A stretch of DNA of 64,000 bases. Origin: Pomphorhynchus laevis (Eukaryota; Acanthocephala; Palaeacanthocephala; Echinorhynchida; Pomphorhynchidae). Position numbers and translations under genes: made by a program. Where the stretch lies: NCBI GenBank assembly GCA_012934845.2, contig WNNJ02003776.1, positions 744,001 to 808,000 on the forward strand, written 5' to 3'. Position 1 is the stretch's first letter; every line of letters begins with the position of its first letter. Below, in pieces: positions 51,366-62,804 of the stretch. Below the pieces are notes generated by a model. It saw nothing but the letters and a program-made list of their open reading frames with translations, did not search any database and was not told where the DNA came from.

Positions 51366-52500
51366 CATGGGATCATTTTAAACGATTTAATGAATCCAAA
51401 TGGGCCTATATACATATACTATTAGTCAGAATCCTATACCGTTTGATCGTGATTTGGGTATCGTAGTTTTACACAACTTCAGAATCTGAAAAATACAGAA
51501 GTTACTTTAAACGACTGCAAAAAGTAGATTGCAATAAAGACACAAAGAAGGCAAGTGACTTACGTTTTATGTGATCCATTTTGGGTAACTGACCGTAAGC
51601 GTTGATTTGGCACTCGAATTTCTTAACACTCGTGACATCCAAATTAACAAATATCAATAAAATGTAAAGTTTATTATATTTAGTATTTTTTATTAAATAA
51701 TCACCAACTAATTATTATTTAATCTCATTATTATTATCATTATTATTCAATCTCATTTATAGGCCCATTTACGGGAACCTAATTTCTGTAAATTAACTTT
51801 TCTTTTTTAATAAATAATATTACAAAAAAAATTATTTAATTAAAATTATATTTATTATATAAATATATATTTTTTTACAAAATATACTATGACTTTTATT
51901 CACACCAGTGCGAGTAGTAATATCATCTCTAGCAATCTGACACACTTCAGATCCCAAATCAGCTAGGCCCTTATATGCTATAAGACCTTGCCAAAACCCT
52001 TATAGGGTTTTGCTAGGCCATTGTATATAAAAATATATAAATATTTATTATATCTATTATATAAATAAATTATCAACTTTAATATACAAAATTATAAGTT
52101 TTTTCATTTTGGTGAAAATAAAATTATACACACGAGTATTTATAAATAAAGAAGTTGTAAAATTAAAAATACTCGTGTCTTTTTATTTTTACCAAAATGA
52201 AATAAGTTAAGTTCAGCATAAAGGCAATTCTCAACGATAAAATAATTAAAAACTTTATAATATTTTATATTTTTTAATTAATTCCCAAAATATTATATTT
52301 TTTTTCAACTTTAAATTATATTTATTATAAATTATCAACTTTATTATACAAAACAATAATTATCAACTTTATTATACAAAACAATAATTATCAACTTTAT
52401 TATATAATTAATATTTTTTATTAAATCATTACCAACTAATTAATTTTTTAACTTCAAATTATAAATTTATAAGGTTACCATATAATTTACATAGTCCTAT
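51366..52500. repeat. AT-rich spacer: RLE 3' stub, copied block and foldbacks
   Basis: 51760-51780 is an RLE 3'-terminal motif (GGCCCATTTACGGGAACC) with no element body attached. 51890-52003 is a near-identical direct copy of 51064-51182 from the neighbouring LINE, ended by the foldback CAAAACCCT / AGGGTTTTG (51992-52012). 52102-52202 is a foldback (TTTCATTTTGGT / ACCAAAATGAAA with an inner CACGAGTATTT pair). The rest, including (ATT)n runs near 51715 and repeats of AATTATCAACTTTATTATA near 52350, is low complexity. Confidence 0.7.
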
Positions 52501-52510
52501 CACGTCAGAG

Positions 52511-54034
52511 TTAAGATTCAGCGATAATGGCTATAAACATGTTAATTAGCACGAAAAATACTAAACAAAGAAACTGACAGAAAAACAAAGGTCCCCAGAA
52601 AGGCATGTTTGTAAAGTGAGTGTAGTCAAATTCGCCGATAAGTATAAGGAATAGTGTGTAAGCAGAATTAATAGAAGTTGAGTATGACTGAAGTGTTGGC
52701 CCAAAAAGTAGGAAAGCCCAAAATGAAAAGGCAACAAACACTACACAGAAAATAAAGCAGAAACTTGATACGCTTAAAAGCCCTACATATACAGTACGCA
52801 TCAACTTATGTGTACTCGTTACATAGCGCAGAAATCTTAATGTACGTACAAGGGCAAAGCATCCTAGCAAACCTATACAATCCGTGTACACTGTATACGT
52901 TCGTATTTCCTTATCAATATTGAAAAATCCTGTATTCCAGTTAGATAGTTTCTTCATTTTGTTTTTAGCGTATATATGAAGCTTTGTAAACTCAATTATA
53001 CCAATTATAGTCGAAATGAAAGCGAGTAAATCTAGTATATTCCACAAATCCTTTGTAAATGGCTTAATACAGCTCTTCATTATCATCATGCGGCTAATAA
53101 TTGATATTACGTACATGGCTAAGAAAATAAGAACTGATATATTAAATCCTAACGCCCAGTATTCCTGTGTACTTTGATATGTTGGCAATTTTAGCGTGTT
53201 CACCTTAACACTCGATGTCATACCACCTTCGACTCCTATTTCAAATATCAGACTTACTGAACAAAACAAGTTAACGTTAGCATTGTAGGTAGTAAACTCG
53301 ATAAATACGGCTCGGGTCGCTCGATCTATCCATGTTGCAAATTTTAATCTACGAATTCTAATAGTATTAAAATGTATTGATGTATTTAAATTAACAATAT
53401 AGCCTTCATTACCGTATGTTCCTAGTTTGCCATGAATGAAGTTACTGCCCGCTATCGCTGACGATATCCACGACCATATCCAGTACGGCGTAATAAATAG
53501 CTCGTTAGCCGACATTTGTTGGTCTGCTGATCTACCGTTATGTTTAAACGTATACGGTTTAAAGCAAATATGATTTTCGTACAGCTCTCTGTGACATAAA
53601 GAGTGTGGTATACGAATCTGCCTTAGACGTATTGTACCACATATCAGGTTATCACCGGCGATTACCGACCACTTTTTATCGCTTGAGCTGTTGTGGTAGT
53701 AATTGGGATTTAGTGTTTCTTGAAAGTAATAATTGATGGGTCCTGTTTCTAGATAACTCCAAAATTCCGAAATATCCTTCATGTTGTTGAATTCTTCGGC
53801 TAAACGCTCCCTTACAATTTCGGCGACAAAAAACTGATCACTTGACCTGCCTAGTATTGCAATCGTTAATAAATCAATCATCAATAAAACGTGAATAAAA
53901 AAATGAAGGCAAATTGCACGTATTGACTTATCGTAATCAAGTGTTGCAACACCATATCTACTATGTAGTAAAGTTCTCAAGTAGTTATTAAAAGATTCCT
54001 TACTTACATCCTCACTTACACGTGGCTTAGTCAT
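52511..54034 (-). CDS. Polycystin-2 (PKD2/TRPP) channel body
   Basis: This 507-residue frame starts at an ATG. S1 is at about 40-61, then the large extracellular polycystin (TOP) domain to about 290 with CGTIRLRQIRI, GTYGNEGYIVNLN and the diagnostic WIDRATRAVFIEFTTYNANV, NLFC stretch. S2 is about 297-316, S3 about 331-349 (WNILDLLAFI), S4 about 388-405, S5 about 416-443, the pore helix about 455-466, the filter IGEFDY at 466-471 and S6 to INMFIAII. The frame stops two residues after S6 (AES, then TAA), where family members continue NDTYSEVK. No GT donor precedes the stop. The tail is probably the exon at 31447-32098. Polycystin-2 is a cation channel of cilia and ER membranes. Confidence 0.95.
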   Translation of the reverse strand: MTKPRVSEDVSKESFNNYLRTLLHSRYGVATLDYDKSIRAICLHFFIHVLLMIDLLTIAILGRSSDQFFVAEIVRERLAEEFNNMKDISEFWSYLETGPINYYFQETLNPNYYHNSSSDKKWSVIAGDNLICGTIRLRQIRIPHSLCHRELYENHICFKPYTFKHNGRSADQQMSANELFITPYWIWSWISSAIAGSNFIHGKLGTYGNEGYIVNLNTSIHFNTIRIRRLKFATWIDRATRAVFIEFTTYNANVNLFCSVSLIFEIGVEGGMTSSVKVNTLKLPTYQSTQEYWALGFNISVLIFLAMYVISIISRMMIMKSCIKPFTKDLWNILDLLAFISTIIGIIEFTKLHIYAKNKMKKLSNWNTGFFNIDKEIRTYTVYTDCIGLLGCFALVRTLRFLRYVTSTHKLMRTVYVGLLSVSSFCFIFCVVFVAFSFWAFLLFGPTLQSYSTSINSAYTLFLILIGEFDYTHFTNMPFWGPLFFCQFLCLVFFVLINMFIAIIAES

Positions 54035-54360
54035 TTGTTAAATTTCTATATTCGAATTCGAACAGATTTAATGTAAAGTTAGAGTAAATGGCGCTAATTT
54101 ATACTTTGAATAGTTGATAATGATTTATTATTGATAAAGAATTAGTGGAGCTGGATCAAAGAAAAGATAAAATGCTTATTAATATTTCGCTAACCTCTGT
54201 TAGCATCTTCAGAAAATCACTCAAATAAATTACTTCAGAAAATTAATTAAATAATAATACAATTATAAATAATAAATAATAATAAATAATAAATAATAAT
54301 ATACAATATTTATTACAAAACATAACATACAGTGGGAATAAGACACATTTCAAATATTAA
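54035..54360. other. Upstream region of the polycystin-2 gene
   Basis: An AT-rich spacer with AATAATA runs near 54250-54310. Any promoter or 5' exon of the channel gene would lie here or beyond the LINE at 54361. Nothing specific is recognisable. Confidence 0.4.
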
Positions 54361-56875
54361 TATTAGTATACAACAGCCGATGAGCGGTGGCTCGTTTGGC
54401 TGGATCTCAATTTAAAAAAGTACAATGTCAGTAAAACAAAAAAATCCAAATCAGGTTTGACTTCCAATGAGAGCGATACACTGTTCAGTGCACGCCGAAA
54501 TTCTCGGATGTTCCGGCATTCAATTGCAGATGACGGGAGTCTCGATCTCTGATATCCTGATAGTGTCGATGGACTTTTCTACGATGTTTGAGCGTTAGTC
54601 GATGTCCACGTAATTTCTCGGAGTTGCGTAGGCAAAAGATGAAGTTGAGGGGATGAGTGGGCGATAAAATTGCCCTCCGTACCAGCATAAGATCAGCTTT
54701 TACCAAACTTTCACAAACCGTTGAAACACCTAGGATTTCTAACTTCTGGTCAAACAGCAGGTCTTTGACAGTGGGAACAAGACGAGTAGCCGACCGGAGA
54801 ATTGATTCGTAAGCCACAATGTTCTTGCACAGATGTGGATACGCTGCGGGAGATGCGTATAGCATTCGAGATTCGATGAGGGCCTTGTATATTATTCTGA
54901 AGCTACATGCCTCTAGTGATCCAAAATATCGCTTAATGATGCCAATAGTACGACGGCAATTGGTTGAAACTTTATTTACGTGAGTGCTCATATCGACCGT
55001 ATTAAGCGTATATACCCCTAAATCATCGATTTTATCTGTAGAATCAATCAACATGTTTCCAATTTTATAAGAGCAACGAATGTCTGGGGAGCCGATCCGC
55101 ATATGTCTACATTTAGTCGCATTTATCATCAGCCCATTAGATATACACCATTTATTTATGGAATCCAGGTCTTTTTGAAGAGCGCTAACATCGGAATCAT
55201 CAATGATTCGCCTCCAAACCTTAATATCATATGCGTAGGTAACACATTCCGACGTTAAGTTGTTTGTAATATCATTTACATATATATTAAAGAGAGTCGG
55301 AATAATGGCCGATCCCTGCGAGACGCCTGTCGTCATCATTGAGTAACCAGAAAAATAATGGCTTATGCGTACTGCAAACGAGCGGTTGCTTACGAAAGAT
55401 TGAATCCAGCGTAACAAAGAGCCCTGTACACCAATGTTAGATAATTTGTTTACTAGCAAATTGGGAATAACTCTATCGAATGCTTTCGATAAGTCTATAA
55501 ATATCACATCTACTTTGGAACCACTCCTCATTGAATCCACCCAGCTTGCTCTCGCTTTTACAAGGTTCGTTACCGTTGAGCGATTTGGCCTAAATCCATG
55601 CTGACTGGGGCTGAGGCGATTGTTAGCTTCAACGAAAGCGCTAAGGTGACGAAGAATCAATTTTTCTAATACCTTACAAGCTACAGATGTGGGACTGATG
55701 GGACGGTAGTTGGAAACCTGGGATTTATCCCTTTTCTTGAAAATTGGACGTACAATACCCTTAGTCCAATCAGATGGTAGATAACATGTGTTTAGTGAAC
55801 TTCTAAAAATAGAAGCTAAGGGAACGTATATTGCATGGGCCAATTCCTTTAAGAGTATTGGAGGTATATGGTCAGGACCTGACGCGGCGTTGCGGGGTAA
55901 TTTAAGTAGCTCGTGCAGTAGTACCTCTTCTTCGCTAAATTCAATGTTAGATATGACTACTCTAGGTAGAAGTACATTGTGTTTAGTTTGGATTATACCA
56001 TCGGGGATCGACACTCTATCTTCTTTAATAGCGAAATAGTCCATAAAATGGGCAGCTACATCAGTTGGGGAGGGTCAAGATTGACCCATTGTCGGCCACT
56101 AGGTATGAACAATCTGTCGAGTGTATAGGACGTGGAAGTATGCTTTTGAAAGCCACCCAAGGATTGTTATGAGTGGAGCGGCATATATTTGAGATGAAAC
56201 TGCGTTTTTTCTGTTTTTTTTTAGAATAGAAACCGTATTCCTGCAATGACGGTAGTGTTCAAAAGAAAGTTCCCCTTTTTTGTACGCATGGAAACATCTA
56301 TCACGGTGTTTGATTAGAGCAAGCAATTCCGCATCTAACCATTTCGGATGTAGTTTTCGTGTACGATTCTGACGTATCGGAGCAAAATAGTCGAGAACAC
56401 AATGTAATGTGGTCTTAAAGTGATCCCAAGCTTCTTGAATGCCTGCTTTCGATGGGTCGGGCCAATACATACAGGAAATTATACTGCGCACGACATCATA
56501 GTCGATCTTAAAAGGATTCGACGTTTTAACCGTTTCGACATATGGTCCGAGTGCGTTAAATTCTATTGAGATGGTAGAGTGATCGCTTGATCCTAGCGGA
56601 GGTCCGTATTTGACGTTTTTTATCAGATACGTTTCACTCGAAAATCAGAGGTCAAGAATTGAGGAGTTAGTACCCCTGTGACGAGTATCCCTGTGAACAT
56701 GTTGGACTAAATGTAGATCATTTATCGTGTTTAAAAGCAGTAATGATTCGGGATCACATCCAGGAAGAGGAATGTAATCTATCCAATCAATTCGCGGCAT
56801 GTTAAAGTCTCCTAATAAAATAACTTTTTGACCCTTGAATGTATTTTCAGTTATTGAGGATATAACTGTATCCTC
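54361..56875 (-). mobile_element. Family C LINE, second copy, 5' truncated
   Basis: Nearly identical to 45330-47780 and in the same orientation, on the other side of the polycystin channel exon. It extends upstream into the endonuclease and is lost at an AT-rich foldback near 56870. Its flanks differ from those of the first copy, so it is a separate insertion or a duplication that includes only the element. Confidence 0.9.
54485..56044 (-). pseudogene. Family C LINE reverse transcriptase, second copy
   Basis: This 519-residue frame differs from the first copy at roughly 2 percent of positions. It has GVSQGSAIIPTLF (Gly intact here) and the same VTYAYDIKVWR catalytic box, with Tyr replacing Asp. 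A deletion removes the usual VINSWNRLPSS segment near the C-terminus and shifts the last residues. Upstream parts lie at 56061-56246 and 56099-56491. Confidence 0.88.
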
Positions 56876-57065
56876 AATATATTGAGTATATATATTTCAG
56901 TTATATATACTCAATACTTTCAGTTATTGAGTATATATACATACTGTTTATGTTTTCTTCACAGTTACAAATTAATTATTATTACAAATCACACTTTATC
57001 AACATCCTAGCGAAGGAACTGATGATTGTCAGTATAACTTGGGATCTTCGCTGGTCTGTTGATCT
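56876..57065. repeat. AT-rich junction with short palindromes
   Basis: Repeated TTATTGAG / CTCAATA and TATATATACTCAAT units at 56865-56945 form short foldbacks where the family C LINE ends. No gene. Confidence 0.6.
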
Positions 57066-57079
57066 TTTCTTGGGGATGT

Positions 57080-57430
57080 TCATATTTTAGCTCGCAGTGT
57101 CATTGATACACACTTAGCGATCGTTGTTGATATTTTGCATCGAATCTTAGTTATGCAATATGAATACAATGTCTTTCTTTTAAGTGACATTATGGTTGCG
57201 ATCTTTCTAAATACAATGTCGGCTGCTTTCCCAACGCCACCAGTTGTCGAGATTATTATCGGATGAAAGGACGCGTTTTCTACTTTAGTGATTCTTTCAG
57301 CGATTTTATTGATTTTCCTCGATTTATGGTATTGGGATGGAGCTGACATGCGATCATGAGTATAAGACGGAGCCAAAGTATTGTATATGCATACGTGCAT
57401 GTAGGACCGGTCCGTAATATGTCCAAACAA
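57080..57430 (-). pseudogene. RLE copy 4: nuclease end
   Basis: This 116-residue frame contains RKINKIAERITKVENASFHP, then IIISTTGGVGKAADIVFRKI and the TLYSYCITKIRCKIS tail, matching the end of the nuclease in copies 1-3. The CCHC and first catalytic Asp regions upstream (57430-57680) are in other frames. Confidence 0.75.
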
Positions 57431-58388
57431 TCATGTACATTTGATATCCGAGCGTGCATCTCTATCTCGTGTGGTCGTTGACTTTTCTAAGATGACATTA
57501 GTGGGAATCGGCGTGAGTTGTGGTTCTAATTAAACATTATGACATGTTTCCCGTAGCATGTTCCCCATCTCAGTTGTCACTGCATTGTGTCGTATGAAAG
57601 TATGGCCTGCTGATTTGCACGAAAGTGCATGTGGGATATCGAAATCTTGACCACAATTGCATTTGGAGGGTTCGGATTGATTTTTCTAGTTGTATCTGAC
57701 AGCAAGGGCATCTCTGAATTCGTTCGTGTTCAGAAATAATTTATTGTCTAAGTTTCTTGGGTCAAGCCAAGCTGAAGAGCCGATCCTACTTGCGTTTTTG
57801 ATTATCGTCAAAAGTTTGACGGAGGCGGATTTCAAATCATCTCTTACCTGGTGGATCCTGTTTTGTTTATCGGCTTTAATTTCCTGACGTATGCAATCCT
57901 GCATTTTTGCGGATTCCATACCTCCGATTTCCTGCATTGGCAGGCTCGCTAACTGAGAGTGAATAATTGTATTCTTGTGCAGCACCTCAACATGGGGCTA
58001 TTATGTTCAGTCATCCATGTTTTCTTGGCATCGAAATTATTTTTTCAATATGTTCACTTCCAACTTGATAATGCATCATATCAGGCAGTGTGAGGTTGAA
58101 ACGTAGCTCGCGTAGAGGCTCATACCAGAATTCCTGTGTCTCACAAGTTTGTTTTATATACGTGAGCTTATGTTGTAGCGCTTTGACCAAGAGTAAGTAT
58201 AACGCAAATACTTCGTGATTTGTGATTTCATGAAGTCGTGAGTGTTCATTGCATTTAATCAAGATCTCCCCTTCGCATTTTATCTTCATGTATTCCTTTG
58301 ATCCGATGAAACTTCCCAAATAATTCACACCATCTGATTTGATTATAATGTCCTTCAGTTTCGTCGCAGAAATTTCATCCAGTCTCAA

Positions 58389-58883
58389 TTAGTTTTTGAT
58401 AAGGAGTACGCATTTGGAAGAGTTGATATGAAAGCCAAATTTAGGACCAATTCGAATTATCTCTTCCCATGTTGCTTCGAGATCAGTTATCGTTCCTACA
58501 CAGGCACAGTCGTCCGCGTACCATTTTTGGATTGTCCCCTTCGAAACGTTATGTAGTCTCGTAATTAGTAGCAGGGTGGCTAAGGCAAAGGCGGCCATTG
58601 ATAGGGGGTCACCCTGAGTGAATCTATTATCGGATCTTAGCGTTTCTCCACCAACTAATAGTTCGTTAGGTTTTCCGTAGGTGTTCAGTAAGATTTTCTC
58701 CATTGCGGGGCATGTATATTTTATGTTTGCCAGCGCTAACTTTCTGTTTATGTTATTAAATGCGTTTCTAGCATCGATCAAGAGGATATTCATATTATCA
58801 CGATGCATGAATGCTTTGCGGATCGAGTGCACAGCAATTTCTGTCACGCATTTTTGACCGACGCACAATTGAGCGTACCGCAC
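58389..58883 (-). pseudogene. RLE copy 4: reverse transcriptase core
   Basis: This 164-residue frame carries QKCVTEIAVHSIRKAF, LLIDARNAFNNINRKLAL, RFTQGDPLSMAAFALATLLL and the catalytic KWYADDCACVG, then GPKFGFHINSSKC. The Asp pair is intact. Thumb (58011-58388) and upstream GSAGPSVDMKAW entry (59036-59254) are shifted in frame. Confidence 0.82.
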
Positions 58884-59773
58884 ACTGAGAGTAGATCGCC
58901 GGAGATCGGTGTGAGAATTACGCTTCCAATTATGCTCCGAAGGGCTTCACCTATGGCCATCAGTCTGACTCCAAGCCTCTTATCTAACGGAATAAGACGG
59001 CATGCTGTGTATGCTCTCAATCTGCGAGAGTCGAATTATTCAGTGGCGATTTTGATTGTGAAGTCGCATATTGATTTGTTTAATTCCTCAGATGCCTTCC
59101 CGTGTGCTGTTAAGAACTTGTGCCAGGCCTTCATGTCAACTGAAGGACCTGCCGATCCGTTCATTTGTCTCGGTGATGCTGTTATATCTTGGGGTTGGAG
59201 GGAATATAATCTTACGTCATGATGTTCCTTGGCGCCATGTATGGTACTCTTCAATACCTATGCAGGATCTGCTAGTGCAGCGCTTGGGTGCAGTTCATGG
59301 AGAATATTTCTTACGGATCTCTCTTTGAGCATCGAGTCAATCGAAAGAATACCGCCGGGCGGTCCGACTAGATATCTTGATGCTGTTGCGATTTACTTAT
59401 TTTTCACGAAACTTATGATTCTTTTGATGACAGCAATTTTCTATTGGTTTTTAATAGTATCTAGCGAGGCCAATTTCATTGCCCGAATGTATCATGATTC
59501 ATTCATCAGCTCTTCACGTCGATTCATCTTCAACAGTTTGATTCTCCTCTACAATGATTTTCTAACGAGGCTTATTTTTCTAGTTGCAATTCTCTGTAGG
59601 ATAAGTTGACACATGACTGTCACCTGTTGCAAGCGATCGTAGTCTGGCTTGTCGCTGTTAAAGTCTTTAAAGCATGCCGCTATCATATCTAGGAATTCTT
59701 CGCTAGCGTTGCAGCCGGGCAAGTCAAATGAATTCGGTATCCAGTGTATACTTCCTCAAATGCTTCTTGGTGA

Positions 59774-60091
59774 TTAAAAGGCCTTTTGGTTAGTGTCAGG
59801 GTTCTGAGCCATTGAATCATTTTGTGGGGTCTCGTTGTGACCGTGGTCCTGCGCCACGAGTGTAGCTTGATTAGTAGGGCCATTTTTGAATTGGCTGGCT
59901 GAGCAGTTGGTACATGGCCGGCCTGCTTCGACGCAGCGGCATTGGTCCCTTAAGAAATGATGCCTGTTTTTGCACCCATCTGATCTGCAGTTGACGCATT
60001 TTCTGCCAGCCTTAACACATTTGCACCCTTTGTAAAACAGCGGTAGGTCCATTGCAGGTGCAGCAGATGTTATGATTGGATGGCTTCCCAC
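59774..60091 (-). pseudogene. RLE copy 4: Cys-rich N-terminal domain
   Basis: This 105-residue frame has two Cys clusters: CKCVKAGRKCVNCRSDGCKN and CRCVEAGRPCTNCSASQFKN. The C-x-C-x6-C-x2-C spacing is repeated, so the domain is two tandem copies of one zinc-binding unit, more regular than in copies 1 and 2. The final Cys of the second unit is replaced (SQFKN against DGCKN). Confidence 0.8.
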
Positions 60092-60284
60092 GAACCATTC
60101 TGATCGAGATTGGGTTCGCAGGCGATCGCGTATTTAAGTGTGGTTATCAGATATAATCTTGTTGCGATACTTTTTCCTTAAAGTTGGGCGATTATGTTTA
60201 TTAGATCTTGTATGTATATTATTCATCTTGTATGTATATCATATTTTTAATTGAGACTTATTTTTTAAAGAATGTACAAAAATC

Positions 60285-61280
60285 GTTACCCTCAAATGGG
60301 CCGTAATGTATAATATCATGGTAAATATTACATGAAAAACTGATTAAGTTAGTCAGTTTTTTTCTTAAGTTGAAAAAGTCGCCCTTCCACAGGTCGACCG
60401 TGCCGCGCGCATGCAAGCAGATGATGCACGCACAAGTTCAAAGGACAACGTCCTCTTTATCTTCGTAACATTGTCTGAGTAAGTTGAAATGTTTCTCTGT
60501 GACATCGCCGTAGCAATCGTCTTGATAAGTCTTCCAGCATCATCGCCAAAACCTCCCACTGTCGAAAATACTAACGGAATGAATGATCTACTTTCGATTC
60601 TGCGTACACGTTCTTCGTATTTGGCTACGTTCCTTTATTTGTTATATTAAAACGAGGAAGATGTGCTGCGGTTGACATAAGATTGAGCAACTGTAGAGAA
60701 GATAGTGACATCAAAAAATGTCCGCTCAAATCTTGATCCTCCCAACCCCATACATGAAATGTCCAATCGTGCATTCAAATCGAAAGTCCTAGTTGATTCC
60801 ATCGAAAATCCGGTCGGCACTGGAGATAATGTTGGTTTAATTTCCAAACAAGGAAATACTTCCGAAATGATGCTTACCATTAAATTACGAATCGAACCGT
60901 GCCTGATCGTAGGAAGCCCGCCTTTCTTGCCGCTCATAGCGTGTGGCAAATCTAAACTTGGACCGCACTTGCACAAGTTCTTGACTAAATCTATTGGAGT
61001 CCATCCATATCGGGTACAAATACCATCATTAAACTCACGAGGAGACAATCGGAAATTATCGATTGATACGGTAACGCACTTAGCCAGGAAGAAACGCCGT
61101 CCCGACAAATATGCGCAAGACGGTTGGCAATAATAGGATCAGTTAATAGGGGTGATTGCTGTAGTCTATTACGAAATGAGGTGATTCTATTAGATGTAAG
61201 ACGGCATAGTTCAATTCCTTGAATGTTGCCAAGCTTATTTTCTCCCATTCCGGTTTCGTAGGCTTCGCACATCGTCGAAA
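60285..61280 (-). mobile_element. RLE-type retroelement copy 5, 3' part
   Basis: Minus strand from a thumb remnant (61272) through the CCHC and nuclease (61108-60365) to the conserved 3' motif (60285-60302). RT is missing. It lies between copy 4 and fragment 6, all in one orientation. Confidence 0.82.
60647..61108 (-). pseudogene. RLE copy 5: CCHC and first half of nuclease
   Basis: This 153-residue frame carries FRLSPREFNDGICTRYGWTP, NLCKCGPSLDLPHAMSGKKGG (CKC.. H, with the last Cys of the knuckle lost to Ser-Gly), IRHGSIRN, LEIKPTLSPVP, NARLDISCMGLGGSRFERTF and FDVTIF. The Asp of RLDI and of FFDV are intact. The remaining end lies at 60365-60559 in another frame (GGFGDDAGRLIKTIATAM). Confidence 0.8.
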
Positions 61281-61429
61281 TATATTATTTATATAATATA
61301 ATTGTTTATATATTATATGATTATGTATATTATTTATACATAATATATTATTTATACATAATCATATTTATACATAAGCGTATGTATATATTTTTTTAAC
61401 AATGAGACTTATTTACTGAAGAATGTACA
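61281..61429. other. AT-rich junction between RLE copies
   Basis: Repeated TTATACATAATATATTAT-type strings. It corresponds to the 5' UTR of copy 5 in the tandem series (compare 60200-60280). No coding sequence. Confidence 0.5.
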
Positions 61430-61690
61430 AACTTCGTTACCCTCAAATGGGCCATAATGTTCGATAGCATTGTAAATGTTAAATGAAAATCTGATTAAGT
61501 TGGTCAGTTTTTTTTTTCTTTTTTTCTCTCTCAAGTTAAAAAAGTTGGCCTTCTATGGATCGACTGTAAAGAAGAATGGATGACCCTGAATCGAACGACA
61601 TCTATTTGATCCACATGAGGGAGCATGATGGTTGAATACCGTAACGTCCATAAACGTTCGCTCGTATCTGGCACCTGATAGTCTGTATCT
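61430..61690 (-). mobile_element. RLE element fragment 6 with 3' end
   Basis: The minus strand gives LSGARYERTFMDVTVFNHHA, a piece of the nuclease, then after an internal loss the 3' motif at 61436-61453 and TTTGTACATTCTT. The tail shares its sequence with the end of copy 5. It is the third member of the head-to-tail series. Confidence 0.75.
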
Positions 61691-61789
61691 GTATGTATAT
61701 TATTTATAATAATAAATAATTGTTATTTATTACAAAATTTTGACTTGCGTAAACTGAAGTAATATTTAGTTGGCTTAGTCTATCACAGT

Positions 61790-62290
61790 AGGCAATGTTT
61801 CAAAGACCAGAACACTTACATGTCATCGTGTAAGTCTTCCATATCTTTTATATGACATTCCATATTTTGAGATCATCCGCGAATGCTAATTTTTTACATT
61901 TTAGAGAGCGTAGCAAACTATTCAGAAATATCACGAATAATAATGAACCCAATACCGATCCCTGAGGAACACCCATTAATAAATTTGACGGTCTAGATCG
62001 ACAATTTCCAACTCGAACTCAGAAAGAACGATCAGATAGGAAAGCGTGAATCCATCGAATAATAGGAATTCCAATTCCGTAATCTGTAAGAGCCTCAATC
62101 AACATATTGCGGGGAACCCTATCAAAGGCCCGACTGAAATCGAAATACACGACACTAACAGCATTACCCTGTTCAACTGCATCAACCCATGCTTCGCGTG
62201 CACATAAAAGATTAGACATGCAAGAACGTCCAGGACGAAAAATATGTTGCGAATTATCTAACAATTTCAATGATTCAAGATATGATAGTA
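61790..62290 (-). mobile_element. CR1-group LINE RT fragment
   Basis: Minus strand: NSQHIFRPGRSCMSNLL, VSVVYFDFSRAFDRVPRNML, then GVPQGSVLGSLLFVIFL and a KLAFADDLKIWNVI box in continuing frames to 61860. It is close to families D and E but distinct. Both ends are lost. The YFDF and FADD residues are intact. Confidence 0.82.
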
Positions 62291-62779
62291 ACTACCGATG
62301 CAATATGCGCTTTAAAAATAAGAATTTAGTAAAGTAAAAAAGACATTGATTAACAATAAACGTTGAATTTATGAAAAGTAAATCTTCACGCCCATATGCG
62401 CTCTTCTGTAAACCCGTCAACGGGAAGCATTTGTCTTTTGACTCGTAATTATTTTTCTTTCTGGATTTGTGATAGTTAAAACAATGATAAAAATAAATAA
62501 AACCACATTTAAACAATAAAATTCTATTTCATTTTTTATACAACAAACAATTTACGAAAGATTTTAAATTAAACACAAATCAAATCAGCTAACTGAATCT
62601 ACGTATTTAATATAATTATAAACTAAACAAAACATAATAATTCTAAATCATAATATTTCTAAAAAATTTTGGGATCTATTATACATACATACAAAGTTTC
62701 TCTTGGTGGCCTATGTTCTTCCTGATAGCCTAAGTGAAAAAATAGCCTATTCAAAAATTTTAAGAGCACAAAAATTTTA
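62291..62779. repeat. AT-rich spacer with structured-repeat tail
   Basis: 62580-62660 is a minus-strand copy of the outer tail of the structured repeat (CAGCTAACTGAATCTACGTA). From 62700 a short TTCCTGATAGCC remnant is seen. The rest is unrecognised. Confidence 0.5.
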
Positions 62780-62804
62780 AGAGCTTAAACACACACAAAT
62801 AAAG

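Larger units (their letters stand above)
57066..60180 (-). mobile_element. RLE-type retroelement copy 4
   Basis: Minus strand from the Cys-rich N-terminus (60091-59774) through RT (59254-58389), thumb (58388-57690) and nuclease (57430-57080). The 3' motif is not seen below 57080. Its 5' side directly follows the 3' end of copy 5, so the two are head to tail. It is diverged from copies 1-3. Confidence 0.82.
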
